Assembly: GCF_000802185.1 (NCBI RefSeq)
Contig: NZ_KN676113.1
Location: 2,605,011-2,669,010 of the forward strand
Length of the DNA stretch: 64,000 bases
Reading direction: 5' to 3'
Source of the DNA: Belnapia sp. F-4-1
Lineage (GTDB): Bacteria > Pseudomonadota > Alphaproteobacteria > Acetobacterales > Acetobacteraceae
The notes under the pieces are model-generated. The model made no database searches, was not told where the DNA came from, and was given only the letters and a program-made list of their open reading frames with translations. The position numbers and the translations under genes are program-made. Of this stretch, positions 1-7,879 are shown piece by piece; the first letter of the stretch is position 1; each line of letters starts with the position of its first letter.

Positions 1-541
1 GCTGCGGCGCGAGGGGATCGAGCTGCGGGTGGAGCTTTCCAGCCGCGCGGCCGACCTCGAGAGCGGCGCCTGCGACGTCGCCATCCGCATGGGGCGGCGG
101 CCGCCGGCGCATCTGGCCTCGGAGCGGCTGGCCTCGACCACGGCCGTGCTGCTCGCCTCGCCGGGGCGGATGGCCGGAAGGACGGCGCTGACGCCGGCGG
201 AGATCGCCGAGGGGCCATTGCTCGGCATCAAGCCGCTGGCGGAGTTCTGGCCGCGGGTGCTGGCGCGCCTCGGCCTGCCGGAGGGACCGCGCCAGCAGAT
301 CGTCTCCGATTCCATGGAGGCGGCGCTGCGCATGGCGGAGGGCGGCTTCGGAATCGGCTTCGCGCCGGAGGTGGCGGTGCAGGACCGCATCGCCGCCGGC
401 ACGCTCTGCCTCGCCCATCCGCGGCGCTTCGGCGGCAATGGGCAATCCTATTGGTTCGTCACCCGGCCGGAGGCCGCCGCGCAGCCGGCCATCCGCCGGC
501 TGCGGGAGTGGCTGAAGGCGGCGCTCGCCTCAGCGGGGTAG
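1..541 (+). CDS. LysR-type regulator, C-terminal part (5' end outside the window)
   Basis: The frame is open from base 2 to a TAG at 539-541, giving about 179 residues without the N-terminal helix-turn-helix, which lies upstream of the window. What remains looks like the effector-binding domain of GcvA-type LysR regulators: an early CDVAIRMG stretch, then a segment with GIGFAPE where this family closes its binding pocket, and a C-terminal helix with a W-L pair. The inducer cannot be told. The gene converges on metC and the two coding ends overlap by 12 bases. LysR assignment is good; the subfamily is a judgement from motif likeness. Confidence 0.75.
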   Translation, partial: LRREGIELRVELSSRAADLESGACDVAIRMGRRPPAHLASERLASTTAVLLASPGRMAGRTALTPAEIAEGPLLGIKPLAEFWPRVLARLGLPEGPRQQIVSDSMEAALRMAEGGFGIGFAPEVAVQDRIAAGTLCLAHPRRFGGNGQSYWFVTRPEAAAQPAIRRLREWLKAALASAG

Positions 542-1732
542 GGTGGCGAGCGCCTGCTCCAGATCGGCGATGAGGTCCGCCGGCTCCTCGAGACCGATAT
601 GCAGCCGCGCCATCGGCCCGCCGAACTCGCCCGTGCCGGCGCTGCGGGTGATGAAGCCCGTGGTCGGGATGGCGAGGCTCTCGAAGCCCCCCCAGCTCGC
701 GCCGATGCCGAAGAGGGCGAGGCTGTCGATGACGCGCATCACATCCTCCATCGCATAGCGCGGCTGGAAGACGACGCCGAAGAGCGAGCAGGCGCCGGTG
801 AAGTCGCGCTTCCAGATCGCATGCTGCGGATGGCTCGGCAGGGCAGGGTGCATCACCTGCATCACCTCCGGCCGCCCCTCCAGCCAGCGGGCGACCTCGA
901 GCCCGCTCGCCTCCTGGCGCTTGAGCCTCACGGCCATGGTGCGGACGCCGCGCAGTGCCAGCCAGACATCGTCCGGCGAGGCATATTGGCCGAGCAGCGA
1001 GCCGGTGGTGCGCACGGCCTGCCAGTCGGCCTCGCTGTTCACCGTGACGCTGCCGAGCAGCACATCGGAATGGCCGCCGACATATTTGGTCAGCGCCTGG
1101 ATCGAGACGTCGACGCCATGCTGGAAGGGCATGAAGTGGTGGATGCCCCAGGTGTTGTCCATCAGCACCTTCACCCCGCGCGCATGGGCAGCGCGGGCGA
1201 TGGCCGGGATGTCCTGCACCTCGAAGGTGTGGCTGCCGGGGCTCTCGGTGTAGAAGACGCGGGTGTTCGGGCGAATCAGCGCGGCGGCGGCGGCCTCATC
1301 GACGGTCGGGTCGTAATAGGTCGTCTCGATGCCCCAGCCCTTGAGCAGCCCCTCGCAGATGTTGCGGGCCGGGCCATAGGCGCTGTCCGGCATCAGGCAG
1401 TGGTCGCCCGCCTTGAGATAGGCGAGCAGCGGCACCGCGACGGCGGCGAGGCCGGTGCCGACGACCAGGCAGCGCGTGCCGCCCTCGATCTCGGCGATGA
1501 CATCCTCGAAGGCGTAGTGCGTCGGGCCGCCCTGCGTCCCGTAGGTCATGTATTGTTCGAAGCGGTGCTTCGCGCCTTCGCGCCGCGCCTCGCAGTTGGG
1601 AAAGAGCACGGTGGAGCCGCGATGCACCGGCGGGTTCACGAAGCCATGCACATGCGTCCCCGCCCGGCCGGCATGGCTGAGACGGGTGGCGAAGCCCTGC
1701 GTCTTCGTCGAGGGGATGGAATCGTCCGGCAT
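530..1732 (-). CDS. metC: Cystathionine beta-lyase-type PLP enzyme
   Basis: A 400-residue member of the Cys/Met-metabolism PLP family. Family knowledge: it splits cystathionine to homocysteine, pyruvate and ammonia in the cytosol. The PLP lysine is K216 in ALTKYVGGHSD, preceded by the MDNTW cofactor segment near residue 191, and the GTGLAAV turn is near 92. The ATG at 1732-1730 overlaps the stop of the upstream sulfurtransferase by one base (TGATG), which fixes this start over an in-frame upstream ATG and implies translational coupling. Related fold members such as cystathionine gamma-synthase or methionine gamma-lyase are possible; the N-terminal layout fits the alphaproteobacterial MetC type best. 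Confidence 0.85.
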   Translation of the reverse strand: MPDDSIPSTKTQGFATRLSHAGRAGTHVHGFVNPPVHRGSTVLFPNCEARREGAKHRFEQYMTYGTQGGPTHYAFEDVIAEIEGGTRCLVVGTGLAAVAVPLLAYLKAGDHCLMPDSAYGPARNICEGLLKGWGIETTYYDPTVDEAAAAALIRPNTRVFYTESPGSHTFEVQDIPAIARAAHARGVKVLMDNTWGIHHFMPFQHGVDVSIQALTKYVGGHSDVLLGSVTVNSEADWQAVRTTGSLLGQYASPDDVWLALRGVRTMAVRLKRQEASGLEVARWLEGRPEVMQVMHPALPSHPQHAIWKRDFTGACSLFGVVFQPRYAMEDVMRVIDSLALFGIGASWGGFESLAIPTTGFITRSAGTGEFGGPMARLHIGLEEPADLIADLEQALATLPR

Positions 1733-2577
1733 CAGGCGTGCACCTTCGGGGTTTCGGGCCGCCCGGCCCATTCGGTCCAGGAGCCGTCATAGACGGCGGG
1801 CTCGGGGAAGCCGGCCTGCACCAGGCCGAGCGAGAGGATGCAGGCAGTGACGCCCGTGCCGCAGGAGGTGACGACCGGCCGCTCCATGGTGACGCCGGCC
1901 GCGGTGAAGCGGGCGCGCAGCGCCGCTGGCTCCAGCATGGTCTGGTCCGGCCGCAGCAACTCGTTGAAGGGCACGTTCGCCGCACCCGGCATGTGGCCGG
2001 AGGGCAGGCCGGGCCGCGGCTCCGGCGCCGTGCCGTCGAACCGGCCCTTGGCACGGGCATCGAGGATCAGCGCCCCGCCGCCGCCCTGGCGCACGATGCG
2101 CTTCACGTCGCCGATGCCGCGCACCAGTTCGGCCTGGAAATCGGCGACGAAATCCACGGAATCGCGCGGCGGCGGCGGGCCGGCTTCGGCCGGGCGGCCT
2201 TCCTTCAGCCATTTCGGCAATCCGCCATCCAGCACGGCCGCCTGGGTGTGGCCGAAGAGTCGCATCAGCCACCAGCCGCGCGCCGCCGAGGCCAGCCCCT
2301 TCTGGTCGTAGAAGACAAGGCGCGCGCTGTTGGAGACGCCGAGCAGCCCCATCAGCTTCTCGAACCGCGCCGGGCTCGGGATCATGTGCGGCAGCGAGGC
2401 GTCCGGGTCGGCGATGAGGTCGATGTCGAAGTAGTCGGCGCCCGGGACATGCGCCTCGGCGTATTTCGCGCGGCCGTCATGCGGCTCGTTGGGCAGGTAT
2501 TTCGTGGTATCGAAGATCATCAGGTCCGGCTTGCCGAGTTCGGCCGCCAGCCATTCCGTGGAAACCAGGTTCTCCAT
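1732..2577 (-). CDS. sseA: 3-mercaptopyruvate sulfurtransferase-type rhodanese
   Basis: 281 residues forming two rhodanese domains, an inactive N-terminal one (about 1-135) and a catalytic C-terminal one (about 150-280). The active loop is C239-G-T-G-V-T-A. This CG[S/T]GVTA signature points to 3-mercaptopyruvate sulfurtransferases rather than thiosulfate sulfurtransferases, which carry CRxGxT. It would transfer sulfur from 3-mercaptopyruvate to a thiol acceptor. It sits upstream of metC with a one-base overlap and just downstream of alaX (7-base gap), so the block alaX-sseA-metC reads as one cysteine/sulfur-oriented operon. ATG start at 2577. Confidence 0.85.
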   Translation of the reverse strand: MENLVSTEWLAAELGKPDLMIFDTTKYLPNEPHDGRAKYAEAHVPGADYFDIDLIADPDASLPHMIPSPARFEKLMGLLGVSNSARLVFYDQKGLASAARGWWLMRLFGHTQAAVLDGGLPKWLKEGRPAEAGPPPPRDSVDFVADFQAELVRGIGDVKRIVRQGGGGALILDARAKGRFDGTAPEPRPGLPSGHMPGAANVPFNELLRPDQTMLEPAALRARFTAAGVTMERPVVTSCGTGVTACILSLGLVQAGFPEPAVYDGSWTEWAGRPETPKVHA

Positions 2578-2584
2578 CGACTGC

Positions 2585-3307
2585 CTACTCCCCGGCGAGC
2601 ACGAGATAGACCCGCCTGTTCTGCTTGCCCTTGTTCTCGAGCTTCGTCACCTCGAGCCGGCCGATCTCGCCGGTGCGGCGCACATGCGTCCCCCCGCAAG
2701 GCTGCAGGTCGACCGGCGCCGCCTCCGGCCCGATCCGCACCAGACGGATGCGCCCGGCGCCGCGCGGCGGCTGCACCGAGAGGGTGCGGACGAGGGAGGG
2801 GTTGGCCTCCAGCTCCGCCTCGCTGATCCAGCGCTCGCCGACGGGGTGGTCGGCGGCGACCAGCGCGTTCAGCGCCTCGGTCAGCGACTCCTTGGTGGGC
2901 GGCGCGGCGAGGTCGAAATCGAGGCGGGAGCGGTCGGCGCCGATCTGCCCGCCGGTGACGCCGGCGCCGGGGATCAGGCTGCACAGCAGATGCAGCGCGG
3001 TGTGCATCCGCATGTGCCGGTGGCGCGGGCCCCAGTCGAGCACGGCCGTGACGGCGGCGCCGACCGGCGGCAGCGCCGCGCCCTCGGCGGGGAGGTGGAG
3101 AACGCTGTCCTCCGGCCCCTTCACCGCCTTGATCACCGGCATCTCGCCGCCCTCCCAGCGGAGCCATCCGGCATCGCCGGGCTGGCCGCCGGCCTGGGCG
3201 TAGAAGGGGGTACGGTCCAGCACCACCCCCTCGGGCCCGGCGGCGAGCACGGTGGCCGCCGCTTCGGTGAGATAGGCGTCGTCGCGGTAGAGCAGTTCGG
3301 TCGGCAT
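2585..3307 (-). CDS. AlaX-type trans-editing alanyl-tRNA deacylase
   Basis: 240 residues resembling the editing domain of alanyl-tRNA synthetase as a free-standing protein. Family knowledge: AlaX proteins hydrolyse Ser-tRNA(Ala) or Gly-tRNA(Ala). The zinc ligands are visible: HTALH (HxxxH) at about residue 117 and CGGTH (CxxxH) at about 203. The N-terminal FYAQAGGQPGD stretch is the beta-barrel entry typical of AlaX and AlaRS. The start ATG at 3307 overlaps the stop of the upstream Nudix gene (ATGA), so longer in-frame extensions upstream were rejected. Size matches medium AlaX forms. Confidence 0.88.
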   Translation of the reverse strand: MPTELLYRDDAYLTEAAATVLAAGPEGVVLDRTPFYAQAGGQPGDAGWLRWEGGEMPVIKAVKGPEDSVLHLPAEGAALPPVGAAVTAVLDWGPRHRHMRMHTALHLLCSLIPGAGVTGGQIGADRSRLDFDLAAPPTKESLTEALNALVAADHPVGERWISEAELEANPSLVRTLSVQPPRGAGRIRLVRIGPEAAPVDLQPCGGTHVRRTGEIGRLEVTKLENKGKQNRRVYLVLAGE

Positions 3308-3945
3308 CAAACCCATTCCTGTCGCAGCCGGGCGCGGTGGTGGCGCAGCCACCAGAGGCAGAGCCCGGCCGTCGCATTCTCGATGCGGTGCCCGTCCAGC
3401 AGGACGAAGGCTTCCTCCGCCGGCAGGATCAGCACCCGGATATCCTCGCCCTCGTTCACCAGGCCATGGGTGCCGGCTTCGGCGGCCTCGGGCAGGGTGA
3501 CGCGGGCGGCATAGAGGAACATCGTCTCGTCGCAGCCGCCCTGCATCAACATGGTGCGGCTGATGAACTCCATCGGCCCGGCGCGGAGGCCGGTTTCCTC
3601 CTCCAGCTCGCGCCGTGCCGCCGCTTCCGGATCCTCGCCCTGCTCCAGCAGGCCGGCGGCGCATTCGGTCATGATGCCGGGGAAGCCGGCGGCGAGCGCA
3701 GGCAGGCGGAACTGCTCGATCAGCGCCACCGCATCCGCCGCCGGGTCGTAGGGCAGCACGGCGACGCCACGGCCGCGGCGCCACAACTCCCAGGTCAGCT
3801 CGGCCGAGCGCGCCCCGTCGAAGCGCTGGTAGCTGAAGCGCACGCGCTGCAGCGGGAAGCGGCCGTCCCAGACGACCTCATCCGCCAGCACATCGAGACC
3901 GGGATGCGCCGGGATGGGCGGCGCCTTGGGTGATCTGGCTTTCAT
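3307..3945 (-). CDS. Nudix hydrolase, ADP-ribose pyrophosphatase type
   Basis: 212 residues with a complete Nudix box: G-L-L-E-Q-G, then E, seven residues, then R-E-L-E-E-E-T-G-L, matching the consensus Gx5Ex7REUxEExGU in the middle of the protein. The N-terminal domain (VVWDGRFPLQRVRF) and the ELWRRG stretch fit the NudF/ADP-ribose pyrophosphatase group, which hydrolyses ADP-ribose or similar nucleotide sugars with Mg2+. It is the first gene of the alaX-sseA-metC run and overlaps alaX by four bases. The exact substrate cannot be read from the sequence. Confidence 0.85.
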   Translation of the reverse strand: MKARSPKAPPIPAHPGLDVLADEVVWDGRFPLQRVRFSYQRFDGARSAELTWELWRRGRGVAVLPYDPAADAVALIEQFRLPALAAGFPGIMTECAAGLLEQGEDPEAAARRELEEETGLRAGPMEFISRTMLMQGGCDETMFLYAARVTLPEAAEAGTHGLVNEGEDIRVLILPAEEAFVLLDGHRIENATAGLCLWWLRHHRARLRQEWV

Positions 3946-3982
3946 GCGCCGGCGACCCTAGCCTTGGCGGGAAACGCCGTCC

Positions 3983-4918
3983 ATGGACACCCAGACCGAA
4001 ACCCTCCCTGCCGAGCCCGCCTCGGACCTCGCCGCGCGACGCCGGCGTGCCGTGCTCGGCGTGCTGGGCGCGGCCGCCGTCTTCTCGTTGGCCGCCGCGC
4101 TGGTGAAGGGGCTGCGCGGCGAACTGCCGCTGGCGCAGGTGGTGCTCTGCCGCAACCTCTTCGCCATCCCGGCCCTGCTGCCGCTGCTCTGGCAGGCGGG
4201 CGGCATCGCCGCGCTCCGCACCCGGAACCCGGTGCTGCACGGGGTGCGGATGCTGACCGGCCTGGTCGGCATGGCGGGCGCCTTCTACGGCTACACGGTG
4301 CTGCCGCTGGCGACCGTCACCGCGCTCGGCTTCACCATGCCGCTCTTCCTGACGTTGCTCTCCATCCCCCTGCTCGGTGAGCGGGTGGGGCCGCGGCGGG
4401 GGCTGGCGGTGCTGGTCGGCTTCGGCGGCGTGCTGCTGATGGCGCTGCCCATGGGCGGAACGGGCGGTGGGGCGGGGCAGGGGCACCTGCCGGGGACGCT
4501 CGCCGTGCTGGCGGGCGCGGTCTGCTGGGCGCTCTCGATGATCACCATCCGCCGCATGGGCCATGCCGGCGAAAGCAATGCGACGATCGTGCTCTGGTTC
4601 GCCCTCGGCGCAACGCTGGTCTCGGGCGCCCTCGCGCTGCCCGTCTGGGTGCCGCCCACCCCGCTGCAATGGGCGATGCTGGCCGGCACCGGCCTGCTCT
4701 CCGCCATCGCCCAGGTGATGATGACGGAGGCCTACAGGCGGGGCGAGGCGACGCTGCTCGCCCCCTTCGAATACTCCGCCATCCTCTGGACGACGCTGAT
4801 GGGCGTGCTGCTCTGGGGCGAGCTGCCGGATGGCTGGGACGTCGCCGGCATCGCCGTGCTGGTCGGCAGCGGCCTCTATATCTGGCGGCGAGAGGTGGCC
4901 CTCGGCCTCAGGCGGTGA
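3983..4918 (+). CDS. EamA/DMT-family membrane transporter
   Basis: 311 residues, strongly hydrophobic, with about ten predicted membrane segments arranged as two EamA repeats (about 25-155 and 170-300). This is the drug/metabolite transporter family, usually exporters of amino acids or metabolites in the inner membrane. The substrate is unknown. It is divergent from the Nudix operon (37-base gap, so promoters must be close together) and its 3' end overlaps the convergent coiled-coil gene by 11 bases. A glycine-rich loop near residue 155-165 separates the two halves. Confidence 0.85.
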   Translation: MDTQTETLPAEPASDLAARRRRAVLGVLGAAAVFSLAAALVKGLRGELPLAQVVLCRNLFAIPALLPLLWQAGGIAALRTRNPVLHGVRMLTGLVGMAGAFYGYTVLPLATVTALGFTMPLFLTLLSIPLLGERVGPRRGLAVLVGFGGVLLMALPMGGTGGGAGQGHLPGTLAVLAGAVCWALSMITIRRMGHAGESNATIVLWFALGATLVSGALALPVWVPPTPLQWAMLAGTGLLSAIAQVMMTEAYRRGEATLLAPFEYSAILWTTLMGVLLWGELPDGWDVAGIAVLVGSGLYIWRREVALGLRR

Positions 4919-6038
4919 GCGCCGGCACCGGCACCGGCTGGCGGCCCTCGGCGCGGCCATGGCGGCGGTAGTGCTCGCGGCCCGAGGACAACTGCTCCGC
5001 CTTCACCGCAGCCTGCACATCCGGATACCGCTGCAGGTACCAGGACTCGTCGAACTCGAATTCCTCCTGCTCCTCCGCATCCGGCTCGGGCGGGGCGAGG
5101 CGGCCGGTTTCGGCGCGCAGGCGCAGAAGCTGGATCTGCAGCAGCATCACCGCCTCCTGCGCGTGGTTGCGGGCGTTCTCGGCTTCGTTGCGGGCGATGG
5201 TGAGGCTGGCCTGCTCGGCCTCGAGCCGGGCGAGGGTCTCGGCGGCGGTGCTGGCTTCGGCCACGGCCTTGCCGGCCCTTGCTTCGGCAGCAGCTTCCGC
5301 CCGGCGGGCGGCGTCGCGCTCGGAGCGGAGGCTGATGGCCTCCGCCTCGGCCGACTCGCGGGCGGTGCGGTTCTGCTCGGCAAGGCTCGTCGCCTCGGCG
5401 GCGCGGGCCGCGGCGGCGGCTTCCGCCTGACAGGCGGCGTCGCGCTCGGTGCGGAGGCTGGCGGCCTCCGCCTCGGTCGCCTGCCGGGCCTTCAGCAGCG
5501 CATCGCGTTCGTCGCGGACGCGGAGGGCGGCGGCGCGCAATTCGTTGAAGCGGGACTCGGCGGTCTTGCGTGCCTCCTCGGCCGCCTGGCGGGCAGCGAG
5601 ATGCGCGGCCCATCCGGCGCGGAGGCCGGCGATGTCCGCCTCGGCGGCCTGGCGGGCGGCGAGGTGCTCGTTCCAGGCGGCGCGCAGCCCTGCCGCCTCG
5701 GCCTCCGCCGCCTGCGCCCGGGCCTCGGCGGCCGCGATGCGAGCCTCCGCCGCCTGGCGGGCGGCGAGATGTTCGTCCCATCCCGCACGCATCGCCGTGG
5801 CATCGGCCAGCGCCTGCACGGCCTTGGCTTCGGCGGCGCTGCGGGCGGCGGCATGGGCGTCCCATTCGGCGCGGAGCTCGGCTGCCTCGGCGATCGCCGC
5901 ATCGGCATGGCGCTGGAGCAGCACGCGCTCGTATTCAGCCCGGCCGATCAGGGCCGAAAGCCGTTCGTATTCGGCGCGGTAGTCGTCGCGCTCCGCCTCG
6001 ATCTGCCGCTTGGCCGGCCTCAGGACCCGTTCGAGCAT
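4908..6038 (-). CDS. Coiled-coil protein with W-containing repeats and a C-terminal YPDV/HYRRHG motif
   Basis: 376 residues, almost wholly Ala/Glu/Arg-rich coiled coil from about 10 to 315. Four near-identical 17-residue units of the form LRAxWxxHLAARQAAEA lie at residues 55-71, 83-99, 118-134 and 139-155, each with one Trp (W59, W87, W122, W143). An acidic linker (EEQEEFEFDE, about 322-331) leads to a C-terminal motif, WYLQRYPDVQAAVKA then GREHYRRHGRAEGR (333-366). This kind of YPDV...EHY..HG tail occurs at the ends of many bacterial glycosyltransferases and surface-polysaccharide proteins. Function unknown. ATG at 6038 follows the upstream gene by 14 bases. Start chosen over a longer in-frame one because of that spacing. 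Confidence 0.7.
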   Translation of the reverse strand: MLERVLRPAKRQIEAERDDYRAEYERLSALIGRAEYERVLLQRHADAAIAEAAELRAEWDAHAAARSAAEAKAVQALADATAMRAGWDEHLAARQAAEARIAAAEARAQAAEAEAAGLRAAWNEHLAARQAAEADIAGLRAGWAAHLAARQAAEEARKTAESRFNELRAAALRVRDERDALLKARQATEAEAASLRTERDAACQAEAAAAARAAEATSLAEQNRTARESAEAEAISLRSERDAARRAEAAAEARAGKAVAEASTAAETLARLEAEQASLTIARNEAENARNHAQEAVMLLQIQLLRLRAETGRLAPPEPDAEEQEEFEFDESWYLQRYPDVQAAVKAEQLSSGREHYRRHGRAEGRQPVPVPALTA

Positions 6039-6052
6039 CGTATCCGTCCTGT

Positions 6053-6427
6053 TCAGCCGCCCTGGGGCCGGATGCCGCGCGCCATCAGGCGGAGGCTCCC
6101 GGCCATGACCCGCAGCCGCGTCGCCAGCTGGCGGAGGCCGCGCCGGCGCAGCGGGTTCCAGCGCCCGCGGCGTTCGGCCAGGCAGCGTTCCGCCGCGGCC
6201 TCGCATTGCCGCGCAGCGGCTTCCAGCCCGGCGAGATAACCCTGGGTGAAATCGCGGTCCTGCTCCTCATCGGCCAGCCAGCCACCCTGCAACCAGGTCC
6301 CGAGGCTGCCGGCGAGCGGAGCGGGAAGAGGTGTCCCTGCCTCGGCCAGCCCCAGGGCGATGGACCGCAGCAACGCCATCTCCGCCGTGGGCGGCGCCCC
6401 GGCCAGGTCTTGCTGCTCGCCCAACAC
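6053..6427 (-). CDS. Hypothetical protein, partner of the coiled-coil gene
   Basis: 124 residues from a GTG at 6427 preceded by an AGGGGG ribosome site 5 bases upstream. The first half is Leu/Ala/Gly-rich (TWLQGGWLADEEQDRDF in the middle), the second is Arg-rich and helical (AAERCLAERRGRW, then RLRVMAGSLRLMARG). No family recognised and no signal peptide. It ends 14 bases before the coiled-coil protein, so both are probably one transcript and may act together. The two overlapping reading frames on the other strand were not preferred. Confidence 0.55.
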   Translation of the reverse strand: MLGEQQDLAGAPPTAEMALLRSIALGLAEAGTPLPAPLAGSLGTWLQGGWLADEEQDRDFTQGYLAGLEAAARQCEAAAERCLAERRGRWNPLRRRGLRQLATRLRVMAGSLRLMARGIRPQGG

Positions 6428-6546
6428 CGGGACCCCCTATCAACCGCGAAGCGCGCCACCATACCGGAGCAAGCTTGCCGGAATGCTGACCGCCAAGCCC
6501 CTTCTTCTAACGCCGCGGTTGCGTCTGTCAGCGGGAAAACGCCGCC

Positions 6547-6975
6547 TCAGACGGGTTCGAGACGCTTGGCGAACCAGTAGCGGATGGCGCCTGGCGGCAT
6601 GTCGATCACCTGCCCGACCTCGACATAGCCCTGCTTGCGGTAGAAGTCCGGCGCCTGGAAGGACCAGGTGTTGAGATGGGTGCCGATGCAGCCGTTCTCC
6701 TGCGCCAGCACCTCGGCCGCGGCGAGCAGGCGGCTGCCCCAGCCCTGGCCGCGGAGGGCCTCGGCAACCCAGAGCCAGTCGACATAAAGCCAGCCCCAGG
6801 CGATGTCGCATCGGGCTCCGCCCTGAACCGCGCCGGCCGCATCGCGCGCCAGGACCCAGTGCTCCACCCCGCGCAGCCGGCCATAGGCCGCGCGGTTATG
6901 CGCGGCGAGGCCACGGCCGACCGCCTTCCGGTCGGCGAGGGCGGGCCGCGCCGCGGTTTCCAGGGCGAGGGTCAC
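6547..6975 (-). CDS. GNAT-family N-acetyltransferase (tandem copy 2)
   Basis: 142 residues from a GTG at 6975 whose GTGA overlaps the stop of the upstream acetyltransferase. The acetyl-CoA pyrophosphate loop is R-G-Q-G-W-G-S at about residue 65-71, preceded by the paired strand motif LYVDWLWV. The segment WSFQAPDFYRKQGY and the ending PPGAIRYWFAK are closely matched in the neighbouring gene, so the two arose by tandem duplication. The length fits a single GNAT domain. Substrate unknown. The start assignment rests on the 4-base overlap; upstream in-frame methionines would run far into the other acetyltransferase gene. Confidence 0.8.
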   Translation of the reverse strand: MTLALETAARPALADRKAVGRGLAAHNRAAYGRLRGVEHWVLARDAAGAVQGGARCDIAWGWLYVDWLWVAEALRGQGWGSRLLAAAEVLAQENGCIGTHLNTWSFQAPDFYRKQGYVEVGQVIDMPPGAIRYWFAKRLEPV

Positions 6976-7418
6976 AGCGTCTTCTGGAACCAGATGCGGG
7001 CATGGCCGGGCGGCATGCCTTCGAGCCGGCCGAATTCGGCATAGCCGTGCCGGGTCCAGAAGGCCGGGGCCTGGAAGCTGAAGGTATCCGTATAGGCATG
7101 GGTACAGCCGCGGGCGCGGGCGATGGCCTCCGCCCGCTCCAGCAACTGCCCGCCGAGCCCTTGGCCGCGCTGCTCCGGTGCCATCCACAGCCAATCGATG
7201 AAGAGCCAGTTCCAGTAGGTGAGGCCGAGCAGCCCGCCGCGGACCTCGCCGGCCGGGTCGCGGGCGAGGACGGTCACCGGCTCCCGGTCATAGGGGCCGC
7301 CCATCTCCTGGTTGTAGGCATGGAGGCCGCGCTGGATGGCGGCGACGGCCTCCATCTCCGGATAGTCGTCCTCGCTGATCTCGATGGCGGGCCGGCTGTC
7401 TCGCTGCGGGTCGCTCAT
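6972..7418 (-). CDS. GNAT-family N-acetyltransferase (tandem copy 1)
   Basis: 148 residues. The acetyl-CoA loop R-G-Q-G-L-G-G follows LFIDWLWM, and the C-terminal half carries FSFQAPAFWTRHGYAEFG and PPGHARIWF, parallel to the downstream copy. Family knowledge: GNAT enzymes move an acetyl group from acetyl-CoA to an amine. The ATG at 7418 overlaps the stop of the upstream CopD gene (ATGA), giving a tightly coupled run parA-copD-GNAT-GNAT. The acceptor molecule is not identifiable. Confidence 0.82.
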   Translation of the reverse strand: MSDPQRDSRPAIEISEDDYPEMEAVAAIQRGLHAYNQEMGGPYDREPVTVLARDPAGEVRGGLLGLTYWNWLFIDWLWMAPEQRGQGLGGQLLERAEAIARARGCTHAYTDTFSFQAPAFWTRHGYAEFGRLEGMPPGHARIWFQKTL

Positions 7419-7876
7419 CCGCCGAACCGCCCCCAGGCGGCGACGCCCGTGGTCAGCAGGCCGAGGACGAGATTCATGACGATGAGCTGGCGGATGCGGT
7501 CGGCCTGCACGGCGGCGCCGGCCGCATCGCCCCGGGCGCGGGCCGTGCGGAATTCCCGCCAGGGCCCGGTGACGATGGTGAGGAAGACCCCGACCATCAG
7601 CAGCGCGGTGAGATGCATGACATGGATGTGCCACCCCGCGCCGCGGAAGCCGCCATACCAGCCGAAGAGCAGCAGGTAGCCGGTCAGCAGCAGGATCGGC
7701 ATGGCATGCCAGACGATGAGGAAGAATCGCTTCAGCACCGCCTCGTGCAGGGCGAGGCGCTGCGGCGGCTCCAGCACCGCGAGCGCCGGGCGGAGGACGA
7801 GGATGGCGAAGACCATCCCCCCGACCCAGAGCACCGCCCCGAGCACGTGGAGGGCGTAGAACAGGCTACCCAGCAT
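7415..7876 (-). CDS. CopD-like integral membrane protein
   Basis: 153 residues with four membrane segments (about 5-30, 50-72, 82-102, 130-150). An H at residue 10 in the first segment and the pairs WHAMP and HIHVMH in segments 2 and 3 are where heme- or copper-binding histidines sit in CopD/DUF2269-type proteins. Role in metal or heme handling is a family inference only. It begins 3 bases after the parA stop and overlaps the next gene by four bases. Confidence 0.7.
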   Translation of the reverse strand: MLGSLFYALHVLGAVLWVGGMVFAILVLRPALAVLEPPQRLALHEAVLKRFFLIVWHAMPILLLTGYLLLFGWYGGFRGAGWHIHVMHLTALLMVGVFLTIVTGPWREFRTARARGDAAGAAVQADRIRQLIVMNLVLGLLTTGVAAWGRFGG

Positions 7877-7879
7877 CGA

